7,887 nt of DNA from Proteobacteria bacterium UBA1847 (GTDB lineage: Bacteria > Pseudomonadota > Gammaproteobacteria > Steroidobacterales > Woeseiaceae), in the NCBI GenBank assembly GCA_002338605.1, contig DDIP01000084.1, positions 29,432 to 37,318 on the forward strand, written 5' to 3'. The notes beneath the pieces are model-generated. The model was not told where the DNA came from, made no database searches, and worked only from the letters and a program-made list of their open reading frames with translations. Within the stretch, counting starts at the first letter, position 1. Every line of letters starts with the position of its first letter. Of this stretch, positions 6,486 to 7,887 are shown piece after piece. The translations under genes and the position numbers were made by a program.

Positions 6486-6617
6486 CTATGAACCCGGAGA
6501 AATCAATGGCGTTCTGGACGGCGTGACCGAGGACGGACCCCGCACGTGCGCTTGCATGAGCTTTGTCAGGAGAAAAAATGAGAATGCGATACCGAAAAGT
6601 GCCAGTAATTGTCTCAA
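6486..6617 (-). CDS. Possible small single-pass membrane protein (43 aa)
   Basis: A TTG at 6617-6615 begins one base after the LamG-type gene's TGA (6621-6619), giving TGAATTG, and opens 43 codons to a TAG at 6488-6486. The predicted product starts MRQLLALFGIAFSFFLLTK, a basic residue followed by a convincing 16-18 residue hydrophobic segment, and continues with a polar tail rich in Ser, Pro, Thr and Arg. The position directly after a stop would permit translation by re-initiation. Against it are the non-ATG start, no clear ribosome site, no recognised family and a low-complexity tail. It may be chance. Confidence 0.25.
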   Translation of the reverse strand: MRQLLALFGIAFSFFLLTKLMQAHVRGPSSVTPSRTPLISPGS

Positions 6618-6618
6618 T

Positions 6619-7887
6619 TCAGCCAACGCTGATACGCCTGCAGATGAGCTGCAAGCCACTGATAAATCCTTTGTCCGACCGGATGTCAGCGGAATGAACA
6701 ACGAGGCCTGTTGCTGCCCAGTGATTTGGGCATAGCATCGGGCCAGTGAATTCCTTGCAATTTGTGTAGGATTCGGCGTCCGATGCGCCACCATAGAGAA
6801 GCGTTGCATCATCCTTGATTGTCGCACCGCCAATTTGGATCCCTTTTAATTTCGTGGTTCCCCTTCTTGAATTACAAACACGAATTTCTGTTACAACATT
6901 CGGATAGAGACGAACGACGCGCGATGATTTGGCACCTACGCTACTCAGTTCGCGTGGACAACCGACATCCAGCTTCTTTTCACCGCCCGCTTTGTTTGCA
7001 TCGTCCGCCTTGACGAAAATTATGCACGGACTGGCGTTTTTCTGATCCCATTCAATCTCATGAAGGAATTCAGTTTCGAGATCCAGCGATGTTTGGATTT
7101 CTCCGGTGAATCCGGCAACCATAGAATAGACCGGATTGCCCACCGGTTGCGGCGGCTTGCTGGCATCGAGCGCCTGTTGCTGATCGCGCGTTTCGGCGGC
7201 CTCGGAAGGTTCAAGGTTTGGAGCGCCGGACGGCGCACCAATACGTGGATTTTCAATCTCATCGGAGACTCGTTCGACGGTACGACGGGTACCATCGCCA
7301 CTCGATTCAAGATTGGGCGCACCGGTCGGTCTCACGAGGCCCGGGCTTTCGATGCTGCCCGGCAGCTGACTCGGACCATTCGGCGGCCGGTTGTTACGAG
7401 CGTCTTCCGGTATCGTGATATCCGGGACGCTTCGGTCGTTTCGTGCGGCTTCGTGCAGCAAAGCAGTAAGCCACGGTCGGGACGTCACCTGTGCGACGAC
7501 ACGTCCAATTTCGTCCTCGCTCAAAATCCGGCCGAATATCTGCACTTCATCGAGGTAGATATCTCTTGCCGGCGCCGTCAGGCGGTCATCCCGCGCACCG
7601 AAAAAAGTCTCGCTCTCAGGCTTCCGTGGGCCGACGGGTAGCTTGCCGGCGATTGTTCGATTTCGGAATCGAAGCCGGTAGGTACCGGCAGCGAAGTCGT
7701 AGACGCCGGCGAAGAAAAACCATGCCTGCTGGTCACGCATAGCGTCGTCAATGCGCAGTCCGTTGCCGCTGCCACGCAAGACGATCGAGCGATTCCAGGC
7801 GTAAATGCCGTGTGGCCCATTCGCGCCGACTGAAAAAATATAGCCTGTGCCTTTCGGTTCGTTTGTGTTGAGCCGCAACCAGCCGGT
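6619..7887 (-). CDS. LamG/concanavalin-like domain protein with Cys-rich C-terminal domain (5' end outside window)
   Basis: The frame is open from the right edge (first codon 7885-7887) to TGA 6621-6619: 422 visible residues, N-terminus missing. Numbering from the TTG codon at 7878: residues 1-130 look like the C-terminal part of a LamG-type jelly-roll (LRLNTNEPKGTGYIFSVGA, AWFFFAGVYDFAAGTYRLRF, DIYLDEVQIFGRILSEDEI). The last motif is the typical final strand before a domain boundary in LamG_3-like domains. Residues about 150-248 are a Pro/Asn/Glu-rich linker with a duplicated GAPNLE motif. Residues about 250-419 form a separate domain that I do not recognise. It holds all six visible cysteines (285, 307, 335, 374, 383, 413) and ends with CPNHWAATGLVVH and GFISGLQLICRRISVG. 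The confinement of Cys to one domain, plus the LamG fold, suggests an exported protein with disulfides, possibly binding carbohydrate or a surface ligand; this is inference. It precedes nfeD on the same strand but is 281 bases away, so probably a separate unit. Confidence 0.75.
   Translation of the reverse strand, partial: TGWLRLNTNEPKGTGYIFSVGANGPHGIYAWNRSIVLRGSGNGLRIDDAMRDQQAWFFFAGVYDFAAGTYRLRFRNRTIAGKLPVGPRKPESETFFGARDDRLTAPARDIYLDEVQIFGRILSEDEIGRVVAQVTSRPWLTALLHEAARNDRSVPDITIPEDARNNRPPNGPSQLPGSIESPGLVRPTGAPNLESSGDGTRRTVERVSDEIENPRIGAPSGAPNLEPSEAAETRDQQQALDASKPPQPVGNPVYSMVAGFTGEIQTSLDLETEFLHEIEWDQKNASPCIIFVKADDANKAGGEKKLDVGCPRELSSVGAKSSRVVRLYPNVVTEIRVCNSRRGTTKLKGIQIGGATIKDDATLLYGGASDAESYTNCKEFTGPMLCPNHWAATGLVVHSADIRSDKGFISGLQLICRRISVG
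7210..7323 (-). repeat. Imperfect direct repeat in the LamG-protein linker (GAPNLE x2)
   Basis: Two copies of an 18-base unit coding GAPNLE lie at 7306-7323 and 7210-7227, 96 bases apart and in the same frame. The flanking codons are also similar: (P)TGAPNLESS against (P)SGAPNLEPS. The synonymous differences between the copies suggest an old duplication of a linker module of about 32 codons rather than a recent slippage event. Confidence 0.6.

Larger units (their letters stand above)
6338..6618. other. Intergenic region upstream of nfeD
   Basis: These 281 bases separate the end of the LamG-type gene from the start of nfeD. No well-supported gene lies here. The stretch holds the nfeD promoter region and the possible 43-codon minus-strand ORF described separately. 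A perfect TTGACA occurs on the minus strand (plus 6395-6400), but no matching -10 follows at 16-18 bases. I see no intrinsic terminator with a stem and adjacent U-tract after the LamG-type gene; the T-run in the minus strand near 6572-6577 lacks a good preceding stem. Confidence 0.4.

Noticed and set aside
6466..6570. Plus-strand sequence reading GLTMLGYEPGEINGVLDGV, reminiscent of the RuvA C-terminal helical domain.
   Set aside because: The similarity covers fewer than 20 residues, the frame runs on into antisense of another gene, and no other RuvA sequence is nearby. Probably chance.
6578..6697. A 39-codon plus-strand ORF starting at ATG 6578 with a textbook AGGAG site five bases upstream.
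   Set aside because: Most of it runs antisense to the conserved-looking Cys-rich end of the LamG-type gene, it has no recognised similarity, and the AGGAGAAAAAATG string can also be read as HSFFLL codons of the minus-strand hydrophobic ORF. Possible but unsupported.
7060..7641. A 193-codon plus-strand frame opposite the LamG-type gene.
   Set aside because: It is rich in Arg, Phe and Ile with no domain pattern, while the minus strand shows ordered domains, a linker repeat and a consistent cysteine distribution.

Overview
The window looks like part of a bacterial chromosome, most likely from a gammaproteobacterium. This rests on moderately high GC, a slipin/NfeD pair with a full-length protease-type NfeD, a lipoprotein of the LEA14 type, and an acyl-CoA transferase gene overlapping a hotdog thioesterase gene. 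The taxonomic guess is inference from gene content, not from a marker gene. I see no rRNA, tRNA, CRISPR array, insertion sequence or phage gene. No strong candidate for an unknown multi-gene system stands out; most of the window is ordinary housekeeping and accessory metabolism.

Layout, left to right. (1) The C-terminal end of a TPR-repeat protein (+) enters from the left edge and ends at 380. A strong hairpin (386-411) follows, with a U-tract for the minus strand. (2) On the minus strand, 433-864 is a decayed catalase-peroxidase (katG). Only C-terminal-domain sequence survives, and it also carries an internal in-frame deletion. (3) From about 940 to 3478 there is a plus-strand cluster with overlapping stops and starts: a possible 55-aa ORF (940-1107), a 630-aa acetyl-CoA hydrolase/CoA-transferase family protein (1107-2999), and an acyl-CoA thioesterase (2996-3478). 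The two enzymes both act on CoA thioesters and are almost certainly co-transcribed. (4) A stand-alone LEA14-like outer-membrane lipoprotein (+) occupies 3600-4085.

(5) Convergent to it, a minus-strand operon runs from nfeD (6337-4937) to a slipin/stomatin gene (4915-4148). This is the conserved pairing of a membrane Ser-Lys protease with an SPFH scaffold protein. (6) The right end (6619 to beyond 7887, minus strand) holds the C-terminal 422 residues of a secreted-looking protein: a LamG/concanavalin-like fold, a Pro-rich linker with a duplicated GAPNLE motif, and an unrecognised C-terminal domain carrying all six cysteines of the visible part. A possible 43-aa single-membrane-segment ORF begins one base after its stop.

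The most useful items for follow-up are the katG remnant and its deletion junction, the LamG-linker-six-Cys protein, the 55-aa ORF in a TGATG overlap with the CoA-transferase gene, and the possible leaderless start of nfeD.
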